Positions 43,166 through 52,164 of a DNA stretch of 64,000 bases are shown here, one piece after another; position 1 is the first letter of the stretch, and each line of letters opens with the position of its first letter. This DNA is from Polaribacter haliotis. GTDB taxonomy: Bacteria > Bacteroidota > Bacteroidia > Flavobacteriales > Flavobacteriaceae. The DNA is taken from NCBI RefSeq assembly GCF_014784055.1, contig NZ_CP061813.1:769501-833500 (forward strand). Direction: 5' to 3'. The translations under genes were made by a program, and so were the position numbers. The notes under the pieces were generated by a model, which worked only from the letters and a program-made list of their open reading frames with translations, searched no databases and was not told the DNA's origin.

Positions 43166-44236
43166 TTGAAAAATAGAATTTTACTTTTTTTCTTATTAAT
43201 TACATCACTTTTAAATGCACAAGCATTTAGAAATTATTCTAATGAATTTTTAAATATTGGTGTAGATGCTGGTGCATTAGGTATGAGCAAATCTGTAGTT
43301 GCAACTACAAACAATGTAAATGCAATTTACTGGAACCCAGCAGGTTTAGTTGGCATACAAGATTACCAAGGTTCTTTAATGCATGCTTCTTATTTTGCAG
43401 GTATTGCAAATTACAATCATGCCGCTTTTGCAATGCCAATTGATAAAGAAAGCGCGATTGGAATTTCTTTAATTCGCTTTGGAGTAGATGATATTTTAAA
43501 CACAACCGAATTAATTGATAGCCAAGGTAATATCGATTATAATAGAATTAGTCTTTTTTCTGCTGCAGATTATGCGTTTAACATTGCCTATGCTCGAAAT
43601 TTAATTTTTAAAGATGTTAAATTTGGTGTAAATGCTAAAATTGTACGCAGAATTATTGGTGAATTTGCAAGTTCTTGGGGGTTTGGTTTTGATGCTGGAA
43701 TTCAGTTTGAGAGAAATGATTGGCATTTTGGAGTAATGGTTAGAGATATTACTACAACTTTTAATAGTTGGGCTATTAACGAGGAAGAGTACAATAAAAT
43801 TAAAGATGCAATTCCTGGAGAAAACCAAGAATTACCCCAATCTACAGAAATTACAAAACCAAAATTACAAGTTGGAGTTGCTAGAGAATGGAGAATTGGA
43901 CGTTTTTTTAATTTATTATCGGAAGTAGATTTAAATGTTCGTTTTGCAAAAACAAACGATATTTTTTCTTCTAAATATGCAAGTATAGATCCTGCAGCTG
44001 GTTTTCAACTAGATTACGATAAAATTGTTTATTTACGAGCTGGAATTGGAAACTTCCAATATATAACTGAGTTTGATAATTCTAAATCTATGTCTTTGCA
44101 GCCAAATTTTGGTGTTGGTTTTAACTATCGAGGAATTCAAGTAGATTACGCACTTACAAATATTGGGAGTGTTGGAAATGCACTGTATTCCAATATTTTT
44201 TCAATTACTTTCGATTACAACTTTTTAAGACCTTAA
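43166..44236 (+). CDS. PorV/PorQ-family outer-membrane protein
   Basis: A 356-residue barrel protein: signal peptide MKNRILLFFLLITSLLNA, then FLNIGVDAGALGMSKSVVAT and AIYWNPAGLVGI, the N-terminal signature of the PorV/PorQ (FadL-like) family, followed by alternating beta strands and a final Phe/Tyr-rich strand FSITFDYNFLRP. PorV and PorQ work in type IX secretion; which role this one has cannot be told. The start is TTG, but the signal peptide needs it. It is separated from the DUF4105 gene by six bases. Confidence 0.85.
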   Translation: MKNRILLFFLLITSLLNAQAFRNYSNEFLNIGVDAGALGMSKSVVATTNNVNAIYWNPAGLVGIQDYQGSLMHASYFAGIANYNHAAFAMPIDKESAIGISLIRFGVDDILNTTELIDSQGNIDYNRISLFSAADYAFNIAYARNLIFKDVKFGVNAKIVRRIIGEFASSWGFGFDAGIQFERNDWHFGVMVRDITTTFNSWAINEEEYNKIKDAIPGENQELPQSTEITKPKLQVGVAREWRIGRFFNLLSEVDLNVRFAKTNDIFSSKYASIDPAAGFQLDYDKIVYLRAGIGNFQYITEFDNSKSMSLQPNFGVGFNYRGIQVDYALTNIGSVGNALYSNIFSITFDYNFLRP

Positions 44237-44242
44237 TTTTTT

Positions 44243-45424
44243 ATGCAAAAAAGATTACTTCTTCTACTTATTTTATTTTCTTTCTCTAAAGTTTTTCAAT
44301 CTCAAGTAAAACTTTCTGTTTATTCGGAAGTTTCAATAGTAACAGCTGGACCTGGTAGTGAATTATATGAAGCTTTTGGTCATTCTGCAATTCGAGTAAA
44401 AGATCCTGTTTTAAAATTAGATAAGATTTATAATTACGGAATATTCGATTTTAATGCTCCTAATTTCTATAGCAATTTTGCACAAGGAAAAATGTACTAT
44501 AAACTGGAAGGATATGATTTTAAATATTTTCTAAGAAGCTATCAAATTGAAAAACGTTGGGTAAAACAACAAGTTTTAAATTTGAATCAGGCTGAAAAAC
44601 AAGCTTTTTTTATCTATTTAGAAAACAATGCACTTCCTGCAAATGCAACTTATTTATACGATCCTTTTTTTGATAATTGTGCGACTATATTAAGAGATAT
44701 TACAACATCAATATTAAAAGAAAAAGTCGATTTTAAATCTACTTCTCTCGAACCTGGAAAATCATTAAGAGAATTAATGAATATTGAAATACCACACAAC
44801 ACCTGGGGGAATTTCGGAATTAATTTAATAGCAGGAACTATTTTAGATAAAAAAAGAAAGATTACTGAATATATGTATTTACCAGATTATGTATTCGAAA
44901 ATTTTAAAAATGCAAAGATAAAAACAGCAGGAGAAATAAAACCATTAGTCGCAAAAGAAGAAACACTCTTAAACTTTAAAGAAATTGAGAGTAAAACCTC
45001 ATTTTTGAATCCGATTTTGGTATTTAGTCTTTTAGCTATTTTGGTGTTTTTTATAACTTATAAAGACATTTTAAATAAAAAAAGAACCCGAGGTTTAGAT
45101 TTTATTATTTTCTTTATAACTGGTTTAATAGGAATTATTTTGGTTTATTTATGGGTGTTTTCTTCTCATAAAACCGCACCTAATAATTTTAATATTTTGT
45201 GGGCTTTTGCTCCAAATATAATTGTTGCTTTCTATGTTTTAAAGAAAATTACAAAAATTTGGCTTCAGAAATATGTATTAATTTTAATAGGTTTTAACTT
45301 ATTGATTCCTATTCTTTGGATTACTGGAGTTCAATCTTTCCCTATTGCAGTAATTCCTTTATTGGTATTGTTTCTGGGAAGATATCTATTTCTCTATAAA
45401 TTCTTATTGACCTCTAAAAAATAA
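44243..45424 (+). CDS. DUF4105 protein, probable membrane-anchored
   Basis: A 393-residue exported protein: leader MQKRLLLLLILFSFSKVFQS, a DUF4105 domain (VTAGPGSELYEAFGHSAIRV, YNYGIFDFNAPNFYSNFAQG, NCATILRDI), then five or so membrane helices in the last 150 residues. AFGHSA and DNCATILRD contain a conserved His and Cys, reminiscent of NlpC/P60-like or CHAP folds, but the activity is unknown. It lies six bases after the PorV/PorQ-like gene. The last 21 bases overlap the opposite-strand sugar transferase gene. Confidence 0.85.
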   Translation: MQKRLLLLLILFSFSKVFQSQVKLSVYSEVSIVTAGPGSELYEAFGHSAIRVKDPVLKLDKIYNYGIFDFNAPNFYSNFAQGKMYYKLEGYDFKYFLRSYQIEKRWVKQQVLNLNQAEKQAFFIYLENNALPANATYLYDPFFDNCATILRDITTSILKEKVDFKSTSLEPGKSLRELMNIEIPHNTWGNFGINLIAGTILDKKRKITEYMYLPDYVFENFKNAKIKTAGEIKPLVAKEETLLNFKEIESKTSFLNPILVFSLLAILVFFITYKDILNKKRTRGLDFIIFFITGLIGIILVYLWVFSSHKTAPNNFNILWAFAPNIIVAFYVLKKITKIWLQKYVLILIGFNLLIPILWITGVQSFPIAVIPLLVLFLGRYLFLYKFLLTSKK

Positions 45425-46786
45425 AATAGTAGTTACTGTCTTAATTAGAATTTTAAAGTCTAGAAAAGCATTTCTTTCTTTAATATAATACAAATCGTAT
45501 CTCAGTTTTGTTTCTTGCTCTTCCATAGTATTTGCGTAAGGATAGTTAACTTGTGCCCAACCTGTTAAACCAGGTCTAATTACATGACGAATTGCATAAA
45601 AAGGAATTTGACTTTCTAAATCTTTTACAAATTCTGGCCTTTCTGGTCTTGGGCCAATAATACTCATATCTCCTTTTAAAATATTATAAAACTGAGGAAC
45701 TTCGTCTAATCTAGTATTTCTTAAAAATTTACCAAAAGTGGTTATTCTTGTATCGTTTTTCTCGGCCCAAATTGCTTTCCCAGTTTCTGCATTTTTTACC
45801 ATAGATCGCAGTTTAAAAATTTTAAAATGCTTTCCATTTTTACCTACTCTAGTTTGAGAATAAAACATAGATCCTCGATTTCCAAAAAGGTTGCTAATAA
45901 ATACAAATGGTATTAGGAGTACAAATATTATAATACCAAAAATCGAAACCAGAATATCAATAGCTCTTAACCCAAAAAGATAAAACCTATTTGTGTTATT
46001 TTTACTAAAATTAATATGATCATAAAAATTAGAACTTAAATACTCTCTTGGAACTCTTACGGTTACATCTTCGTAAAACTTACCAAAACTTACAATATTT
46101 ACTCCTTTTTGGAATAAAGTTATTAAACCTAAGTTTAAAGATTTACTAATATTAGCAGACAAACCTTCTTTAGAAACAATTACTTCATTTATATTTTCGC
46201 CTATCTCTAAATCGTTTAAATTAGTTTTAGAAATATCGTGGAAACCTTTAACTCCTTCTATTTCTTTGTCTGAAAAGTATGCTTTTATATTATGAAAATT
46301 ATCGTTATTAATTTGTTTTAACATCTTAGATATCTTATCTGAATGCCCAACAAAAACAACTGTTTTAAAATATTTTGGGGAAAAAATTGTTAGTATATAA
46401 ATAAATCTCCATAGTATAACAGGAACTGTAAGAACTAAGAAAAAGTAAACTATTTGAAGCCTATTTGCAGGTAATGAAGGTGAGAAAAAAGGTGTGAAAA
46501 TGTAAAAAACTGTTGTTGTAAAAGCAGTTAATACAATACTTCGAACGACTGTGTATCTATTATTAGAAACATTAATATTATAGAGTTGGAAAATTTCGCC
46601 AAATAAAATAAAATAAAGACTTAGTACAGATAACCAAAGGTAAATACTTTCTTTTGCAATATTTATATAACTGAAATCGAAATAAATAGATACAAAATAA
46701 ATACTACAGATAATTATTACTAAGTCTATAATTCTTAGTAATATTTTTCTTTCGGAAATATCTATATAACCTGATTTTCTTTTCAT
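45404..46786 (-). CDS. Initiating polyprenyl-phosphate sugar-1-phosphate transferase
   Basis: A 460-residue WcaJ/WbaP-like enzyme that loads the first sugar phosphate onto undecaprenyl phosphate. Four or five N-terminal membrane helices and a Rossmann-like middle region are followed by the bacterial sugar transferase domain: FYSQTRVGKNGKHFKIFKLR, FLRNTRLDEVPQFYNILKGD, MSIIGPRPERPEF and RPGLTGWAQVNYPY. It is the last gene of the minus-strand polysaccharide locus. Convergent with DUF4105. Which sugar it transfers is unknown. Confidence 0.92.
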   Translation of the reverse strand: MKRKSGYIDISERKILLRIIDLVIIICSIYFVSIYFDFSYINIAKESIYLWLSVLSLYFILFGEIFQLYNINVSNNRYTVVRSIVLTAFTTTVFYIFTPFFSPSLPANRLQIVYFFLVLTVPVILWRFIYILTIFSPKYFKTVVFVGHSDKISKMLKQINNDNFHNIKAYFSDKEIEGVKGFHDISKTNLNDLEIGENINEVIVSKEGLSANISKSLNLGLITLFQKGVNIVSFGKFYEDVTVRVPREYLSSNFYDHINFSKNNTNRFYLFGLRAIDILVSIFGIIIFVLLIPFVFISNLFGNRGSMFYSQTRVGKNGKHFKIFKLRSMVKNAETGKAIWAEKNDTRITTFGKFLRNTRLDEVPQFYNILKGDMSIIGPRPERPEFVKDLESQIPFYAIRHVIRPGLTGWAQVNYPYANTMEEQETKLRYDLYYIKERNAFLDFKILIKTVTTILFFRGQ

Positions 46787-46864
46787 TATTAAACTAAAAT
46801 AAAATTTAACATCTCAAAAATAGGAAGATTAAGTGGAGAAAACCTTAAAAATAAAAAAGTTTAA

Positions 46865-46935
46865 TTATTTTTCTTTTTTGGCTATACAAAACGTACTAAT
46901 ACCAAAAGGATAACTAATGTATTTTAAAAAATCTA
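46865..46935 (-). other. Out-of-frame C-terminus of the methyltransferase gene
   Basis: Just after the stop at 46914, another frame reads SYPFGISTFCIAKKEK then TAA (46865), the usual ending of this methyltransferase family. Joining it requires one T fewer in the minus-strand T6 run (46926-46931), which gives ENRFLKYISYPFGISTFC. Confidence 0.8.
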
Positions 46936-47603
46936 TTTTCTAAAGTTAATAAACTCAAAAGAGACGTATTTATAACTGGATTTATTTTTGATATATCTCC
47001 TGTGCTTTCTTTCTTACTTCCAATGTTATTACTTAAAAACCTATATATTGCTACTGCTGGTAATAAAGTAAAATTCCAATAACTTTTTTTAATAATTTTT
47101 AGATTGTTATTTTCTAAGAGATTTTTTAAATCTTTATTTATATAACGTCTATAATGCATATTCACCTCATCGTGGTTACTCCATAACCAATTGTATGCTG
47201 GTACAAAAACGATTAATTTACCATTATCTTTTAACAAAGAATTCCAATTTTTAATCGCTTTTTCATCATCTTTTAAATGTTCCAAGCAATCTGAAGCAAT
47301 AATAATATCGAATTTATTATTTAAACTAATATCTTGTGCATCCATAACAAAAGAATTATTTAAATTTCTTTTTTTACAGTTCTCTATTGCTTTTTCACTT
47401 ATATCTACTCCATAGAGATTTTCTTTTTTAAAACCTATTTCTTCTAAATCGAAAAGTAGATTACCAGAAGAACAACCAACATCTAAAATTGTTGCATCTT
47501 TAGATTCGTTTCTTAATAATGAAATAATATAATTTCTTCTCGATTTAAACCACCAGTGTTTCGACTCTAAATCGTGATATTTACTCTCAAATTCAGCCTT
47601 CAT
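46914..47603 (-). CDS. Class I SAM methyltransferase, C-terminus frameshifted
   Basis: A 229-residue methyltransferase of the polysaccharide-locus type. KYHDLESKHWWFKSRRNYI is its N-terminal signature, ILDVGCSSGNLLFDLEEIGF is motif I, SDCLEHLKDDEKAI and GKLIVFVPAYNWLWSNHDEV are later motifs. It ends FFKIH because of a T6 run; the expected tail is in another frame (46865-46935). The core is intact, so partial activity is possible. It may be a sequencing error, phase-variable tract or real mutation. It lies four bases after the GT2 gene. Confidence 0.88.
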   Translation of the reverse strand: MKAEFESKYHDLESKHWWFKSRRNYIISLLRNESKDATILDVGCSSGNLLFDLEEIGFKKENLYGVDISEKAIENCKKRNLNNSFVMDAQDISLNNKFDIIIASDCLEHLKDDEKAIKNWNSLLKDNGKLIVFVPAYNWLWSNHDEVNMHYRRYINKDLKNLLENNNLKIIKKSYWNFTLLPAVAIYRFLSNNIGSKKESTGDISKINPVINTSLLSLLTLENRFFKIH

Positions 47604-47607
47604 AAAA

Positions 47608-48561
47608 TTATATTTTTTCTTCGATTATAAATCTTGGTCTATGTTTTACTTCTGAATAAATTTTACCGACATACTCCCCTATAATTCCAAAACAAAATAA
47701 TTGAATTCCTCCAAGAAAATACATTGGCAAAACAGTTGACAACCAACCTGGTACAGTACTACCAATAACTAATGCATATAAAGCATAAAAAAGCATTATT
47801 ATACAAAAAATAAAAATTAAGAAACCTAAAGTAGAAACTAATTTTAAAGGAAAAGAACTAAAAGATGTAATACCATCCCAAGCAAAAGACAGCATTTTAC
47901 CTAACGTATATTTTGTTTCACCTGCACTTCTATCTAGCCTGTTATATGTAACTGTGTCGCTTTTAAAACCTATCGATGGGATTATTCCTCTTAAAAATAA
48001 ATTAGTTTCATTATAACCTTCTAAAGATTGTATAACTCTTTTACTACACAATCTAAAATCTGCGTGATTATATAGTAAGTTCACTTTCATTAACAGCATT
48101 AGTTTGTAAAATAACTGGGCAGTTGTTCTTTTAAAAAAAGTATCCGTTTTTCTTTCGTTTCTAATTCCGTAAACAGTATCTGCTCCATTTTTAAACTTTA
48201 CAATCATTTCTTCAATTACTTGAATATCGTCTTGTAAATCTGCATCAATTGATATTAAAGCATCTACATCATTATTAAAATTAAACAATCCTGCTAATAA
48301 TGCATTTTGATGCCCAAAATTTTTTGATAATTTTAAACCTTTGATTTTACTATTTTTATGAGCTTGTTCGTTTATTAAATTCCATGTATTATCTACACTT
48401 CCATCGTCAACTAAAATTAATATACTTTTCTCTGAAATAATATTTCTTTGAATTAAATCTGATAATAAGTTGGTTAATTTAGAAGCTGTAGATTTCACAT
48501 TTTCTTCCTCATTAAAACAAGGAGAAACGATTCCTATAATGGGTTGCTTAATTAAACTCAT
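47608..48561 (-). CDS. Polyprenyl-phosphate glycosyltransferase, GtrB/DPM1-like
   Basis: A 317-residue GT2 enzyme with a cytoplasmic GT-A domain (GIVSPCFNEEENV, ILVDDGSVDNTW, ALISIDADLQDD, KLSKNFGHQNALLAG) and two C-terminal membrane helices (LGFLIFIFCIIMLFYALYAL and YFLGGIQLFCFGIIGEYVG). It probably makes polyprenyl-phosphate glucose or a related donor for membrane glycosyltransferases such as its neighbour at 48558. The two genes overlap by four bases (ATGA). Confidence 0.93.
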   Translation of the reverse strand: MSLIKQPIIGIVSPCFNEEENVKSTASKLTNLLSDLIQRNIISEKSILILVDDGSVDNTWNLINEQAHKNSKIKGLKLSKNFGHQNALLAGLFNFNNDVDALISIDADLQDDIQVIEEMIVKFKNGADTVYGIRNERKTDTFFKRTTAQLFYKLMLLMKVNLLYNHADFRLCSKRVIQSLEGYNETNLFLRGIIPSIGFKSDTVTYNRLDRSAGETKYTLGKMLSFAWDGITSFSSFPLKLVSTLGFLIFIFCIIMLFYALYALVIGSTVPGWLSTVLPMYFLGGIQLFCFGIIGEYVGKIYSEVKHRPRFIIEEKI

Positions 48562-49895
48562 AATACCTTTTTTGATAATGATGTTATTCCCTTTCGTATA
48601 AAACCTATTTTGTATAGACCGGCTGCACTAATTAAATAAATAGCGACTCTAGAGGGAAATAAATATCTTGGCTCCATATAAGTAATTCCATGAAATATTA
48701 GTAATGCTACAATTATGGAAAAATAAAGCCAGTATTTTATTTTATTTTTCTCTCTAAATAAAAATATAAAAACTCCTAAAAGAATTATAATATTAACAAT
48801 ATTTATCAGAAATAGAAAGATAGTATATCCTATTCTACCTTTAAAAAATAGTAAATTAAACTTTTCTGGTTTAATACTGTTTATTATATAAATTTGACCG
48901 TAAAAACATTTTACGAAAAATTGTCTTGTAAATAGAAATGGATGTTCTAGAAAATCGTTAATTAAGAAATCTCTATAAACTTCTTTGTAAGTTCTTGGTG
49001 TATTGGCTACAATAGCATTTAATTCTTTAGTACTTTTTATCCAATTTTGATAATCTTTACTATCTGGTCTAATATCACTTTCCCAAAACCTAAAATCTAA
49101 AGGTTCTTCTCTAAACTCGAACCTACCTTGGTGTGCAACATAATACAATAATTCTTCTTGTTTTTTTTCTGATTTAGAGCCTGTAACAGATTTAGACACT
49201 TGTAAAACAGTAAAACTTAGACCACCAATCGCAATTAAAGAAAGAATAATTTTAAGTCCGAATTTGCGATAGAATTCTTTGTTTTTAAAATAGGTGTAAA
49301 AAACAACAAAAGCACTTATAGGAATAAATAAAATCGTGTTTGGTCTATTTAAAATTAGAAACATGCTTCCAACTATAAATAGAGTCCATCCTTTTTTGGT
49401 TTGTTTACTATTCGATATAAGTGTCCAACCAAACAACAAAATAGTCATAGAAAAAAATGCTGGAACCTCTGCTAAAATTCCCAAGGAATAATAAAAATGT
49501 ATGGGAAATAGAAAAAACAAAATGATACTTAGCAGTCCTATTTCTTTAGAAAAGAAAGAACTACCTATTCTAAATATTAAAAGCATACATAAAATAACTA
49601 TCAAAAATGTAAATACAACAGCAAATTTCCAATATAAATTGTCTGTAGCATTTTTTGGAACTAATAAATAAACAGGTGTATAAAAAAATATAGGACCTGG
49701 TGCTTTTGTAATTGTAACTTCTTTATAATCTATTTCTCCTTTTATAAATAATGCTAAATTTTTAGATTCTTTATGAAAAGTAATATCTCCAAAAGGCTTT
49801 GCTTTAAAAGGCAAATTCAAGACAATTAGCATTACTAATAAAGAAATGCTTATTATTATTACATCTATTTTTATGAATTTTGATTTATTTTTCAT
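48558..49895 (-). CDS. Membrane GT39/ArnT-like glycosyltransferase
   Basis: A 445-residue integral membrane protein with about 11 helices. The first periplasmic loop contains a conserved-type acidic stretch (FGDITFHKESKN, GEIDYKEVTITKAPGPIFFY), and ILAEVPAFFSMTILLFGW and RPNTILFIPISAF follow; this arrangement suits the GT-C (ArnT/GT39) fold, which uses polyprenyl-phosphate sugars from a GtrB-like partner. That fits its neighbour at 47608. The acceptor is unknown. It overlaps the GT4 gene at 49885 by 11 bases. Confidence 0.78.
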   Translation of the reverse strand: MKNKSKFIKIDVIIISISLLVMLIVLNLPFKAKPFGDITFHKESKNLALFIKGEIDYKEVTITKAPGPIFFYTPVYLLVPKNATDNLYWKFAVVFTFLIVILCMLLIFRIGSSFFSKEIGLLSIILFFLFPIHFYYSLGILAEVPAFFSMTILLFGWTLISNSKQTKKGWTLFIVGSMFLILNRPNTILFIPISAFVVFYTYFKNKEFYRKFGLKIILSLIAIGGLSFTVLQVSKSVTGSKSEKKQEELLYYVAHQGRFEFREEPLDFRFWESDIRPDSKDYQNWIKSTKELNAIVANTPRTYKEVYRDFLINDFLEHPFLFTRQFFVKCFYGQIYIINSIKPEKFNLLFFKGRIGYTIFLFLINIVNIIILLGVFIFLFREKNKIKYWLYFSIIVALLIFHGITYMEPRYLFPSRVAIYLISAAGLYKIGFIRKGITSLSKKVL

Positions 49896-51069
49896 TTTCT
49901 ATAAAAGTAATAACTTTTTTTAATTGATAATCTAATCTGTATTCTTTTGCATGTAAATCTAAACAATTCTTACTCATTTGAGTATATTCATCTTCTTTAA
50001 GGTTTTTAAACTTTAAAATGGTGTTTTTTAAAGATTCTGAAGTATTATTATAACTAACAAAACCAATATTATTACTTAAAATAATATCTGAAGCTTCTCC
50101 CTCACAAGTATATAAAATTGGGACTCCAAGTTGCATCAACTCAAATATTTTTGAAGGAACTGCACCTTGTATTCTATTTTTTAATGGAACAATAGCAACT
50201 TCATTCTCTCTTATTTTTTCTTTAACTTCTATTGCATCTACACTACCATGAAAGAAAATATTATTATTAGCATTTTTTGCATAGTTACAAATACTTTTAC
50301 TCTCCATTCCATCTCCATAAATATGAAATTCGACTTGTAGATTCTTAAAATCTACCGATTTACAAATGTTTAATATTCCCTGAGCATATCCTAAAAGACC
50401 AGCATAAACTATTTTAAGTTTTCCTTCTTTTTTGGTTTTTTGAGAATATTCTTTATAATTGGGTACATTTCTATACACCAAATTCTCTTTTTTAACAATT
50501 TTAGAAATATGCTTATTTATTTCTTTAGATTGACCAACTATTTTATTTGCCAATTTATAATTTGTATGCTCTAATTTTGTAAATATTTTATAGAAAAAAC
50601 CTTTGTTGATTACACCTAATTCCAAAGCAGATAAAGGCCATAAATCCGATACGTTTAAAACATTTTTTCTACCAATTACTTTACTTAACAATAAGCCAGA
50701 TAAAGCTACAAAAAGTGGTGGTGATTGAATTATAAATAATTTTGGCTTATTTCTTAATAAAGAAAAAATAGATGCCCAAATACTAATTGCTAAGGAAAAC
50801 ATGCTAAAAATACGAACAAAGCTATTTTTAGAATTGGAAGGAAACATCCAATATCTTTTAACTAATATTCCATTTTTATTTTCTACTACTTTAAATTTGC
50901 CTTTGTATTTAGGGAAAATTTCTCCTTTTGGGTAATTTGGTAATGGACAAATTACTGTAACTTCTTTACCAGATAATAATAAACCTTCTGCAAGACTTTT
51001 AATTCTATTTGCAGCAGCTCCCATTTCTGGTGGATAATAATTAGATATAATAACTATTTTCTCTTTCAT
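49885..51069 (-). CDS. GT4 glycosyltransferase, WbuB-like
   Basis: A 394-residue GT-B enzyme. YYPPEMGAAANRIKSLAEGL and VICPLPNYPKGEIFPKYKGK are the WbuB-type N-terminal domain, KIVYAGLLGYAQGILNICKS starts the second domain, and VPSKIFELMQLGVPILYTCE holds the EX7E-type nucleotide-sugar site. WbuB transfers N-acetyl-L-fucosamine in E. coli O26; the specificity here is unknown. It is followed (upstream in transcription) by wecB, six bases apart. Confidence 0.88.
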   Translation of the reverse strand: MKEKIVIISNYYPPEMGAAANRIKSLAEGLLLSGKEVTVICPLPNYPKGEIFPKYKGKFKVVENKNGILVKRYWMFPSNSKNSFVRIFSMFSLAISIWASIFSLLRNKPKLFIIQSPPLFVALSGLLLSKVIGRKNVLNVSDLWPLSALELGVINKGFFYKIFTKLEHTNYKLANKIVGQSKEINKHISKIVKKENLVYRNVPNYKEYSQKTKKEGKLKIVYAGLLGYAQGILNICKSVDFKNLQVEFHIYGDGMESKSICNYAKNANNNIFFHGSVDAIEVKEKIRENEVAIVPLKNRIQGAVPSKIFELMQLGVPILYTCEGEASDIILSNNIGFVSYNNTSESLKNTILKFKNLKEDEYTQMSKNCLDLHAKEYRLDYQLKKVITFIENEK

Positions 51070-51074
51070 AAAAG

Positions 51075-52160
51075 TTAAATACCAATTATGTGATTTATAA
51101 TTCTCTGAGAAGTTTTACCATCCCAAAATGCTGGAATTTCACCTTTTTTCCATTTTCCGTCAAAAATTTGCTCTAAAGAATCTTTTATTAGTTTAGGATT
51201 TGTTCCTACCAATTTATTTGTTCCAATGCTTATGGTTTCTGGTCTTTCTGTATTATCTCTTAAAGTTAAACAAGGAACTTTTAAATACGTTGTTTCTTCA
51301 GTTATACCTCCAGAATCTGTAATTACACAAAAGCAATTTTTCACTAAATAATTAAACTCTAAATACCCTAAAGGTTCGATCATAAATAAATTATCATATA
51401 CAAGATTTAGTTTTTTAATTATTTCTTTTGTTCTTGGGTGAACAGGAAATATAATTGGTAAACCTCTAGAAGAATTTACAATTTCTTCTAAAAATAACTT
51501 CAACTTTAATTCTTCATCAACATTGGCAGGTCTGTGCATTGTAAGTACGATATACTTTTTTTCTTCTAATGAAAATTCATTATAAATTTGTGGGGCTTTT
51601 AATCTTTTTATGTTGGCTATTAAGGTATCTATCATAGTGTTTCCTACTAAAATTATTCTTTCGTTAGAAAAACCAAGATTTTTTAAGTTTTCTATTGCAA
51701 AATTAGAAGTCACGTAAAAATAGTCTGTTATAGCATCTGTAACCATTCTATTAATTTCTTCTGGCATAAATAAATCGAAAGATCTAATTCCTCCTTCTAC
51801 ATGAACCACTTTAATTTGCATTTTTTTAGCGACAATTGCACACGCCATTGTAGAAGTTACATCTCCAACAACCAAAACAACATCACTTCTATTTTTTTGT
51901 AAATATTTCTCAAAAGCAACCATAATACCAGCAGTTTGCTCTGCTTGAGAACCAGAACCTATTTCTAAATTAACATTTGGATCTGGTATATTTAATTCTT
52001 CAAAAAAAGTACCACTTAGTTTTTTATCATAATGCTGACCAGTATGTACCAATTGAAAATTAACATCTATACCTTTTTCTTGTTGACGTTTAATCTCATG
52101 AATTATGGGAGCAATTTTTACAAAATTTGGTCTTGCTCCTGCTATTATAGTTATCAGCAT
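51075..52160 (-). CDS. wecB: UDP-N-acetylglucosamine 2-epimerase (non-hydrolysing)
   Basis: Interconverts UDP-GlcNAc and UDP-ManNAc, supplying ManNAc-type sugars to polysaccharides. The 361 residues show the N-terminal GARPNFVKIAPIIHEI, HVEGGIRSFDLFMPEEINRM, HRPANVDEELKLKLFLEEI and TDSGGITEETTYLKVPCLTL, all family signatures. A few bases separate it from the CapK-like gene. Its product may be dehydrogenated or epimerised further by enzymes outside the window. Confidence 0.94.
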   Translation of the reverse strand: MLITIIAGARPNFVKIAPIIHEIKRQQEKGIDVNFQLVHTGQHYDKKLSGTFFEELNIPDPNVNLEIGSGSQAEQTAGIMVAFEKYLQKNRSDVVLVVGDVTSTMACAIVAKKMQIKVVHVEGGIRSFDLFMPEEINRMVTDAITDYFYVTSNFAIENLKNLGFSNERIILVGNTMIDTLIANIKRLKAPQIYNEFSLEEKKYIVLTMHRPANVDEELKLKLFLEEIVNSSRGLPIIFPVHPRTKEIIKKLNLVYDNLFMIEPLGYLEFNYLVKNCFCVITDSGGITEETTYLKVPCLTLRDNTERPETISIGTNKLVGTNPKLIKDSLEQIFDGKWKKGEIPAFWDGKTSQRIINHIIGI

Positions 52161-52164
52161 TTAT

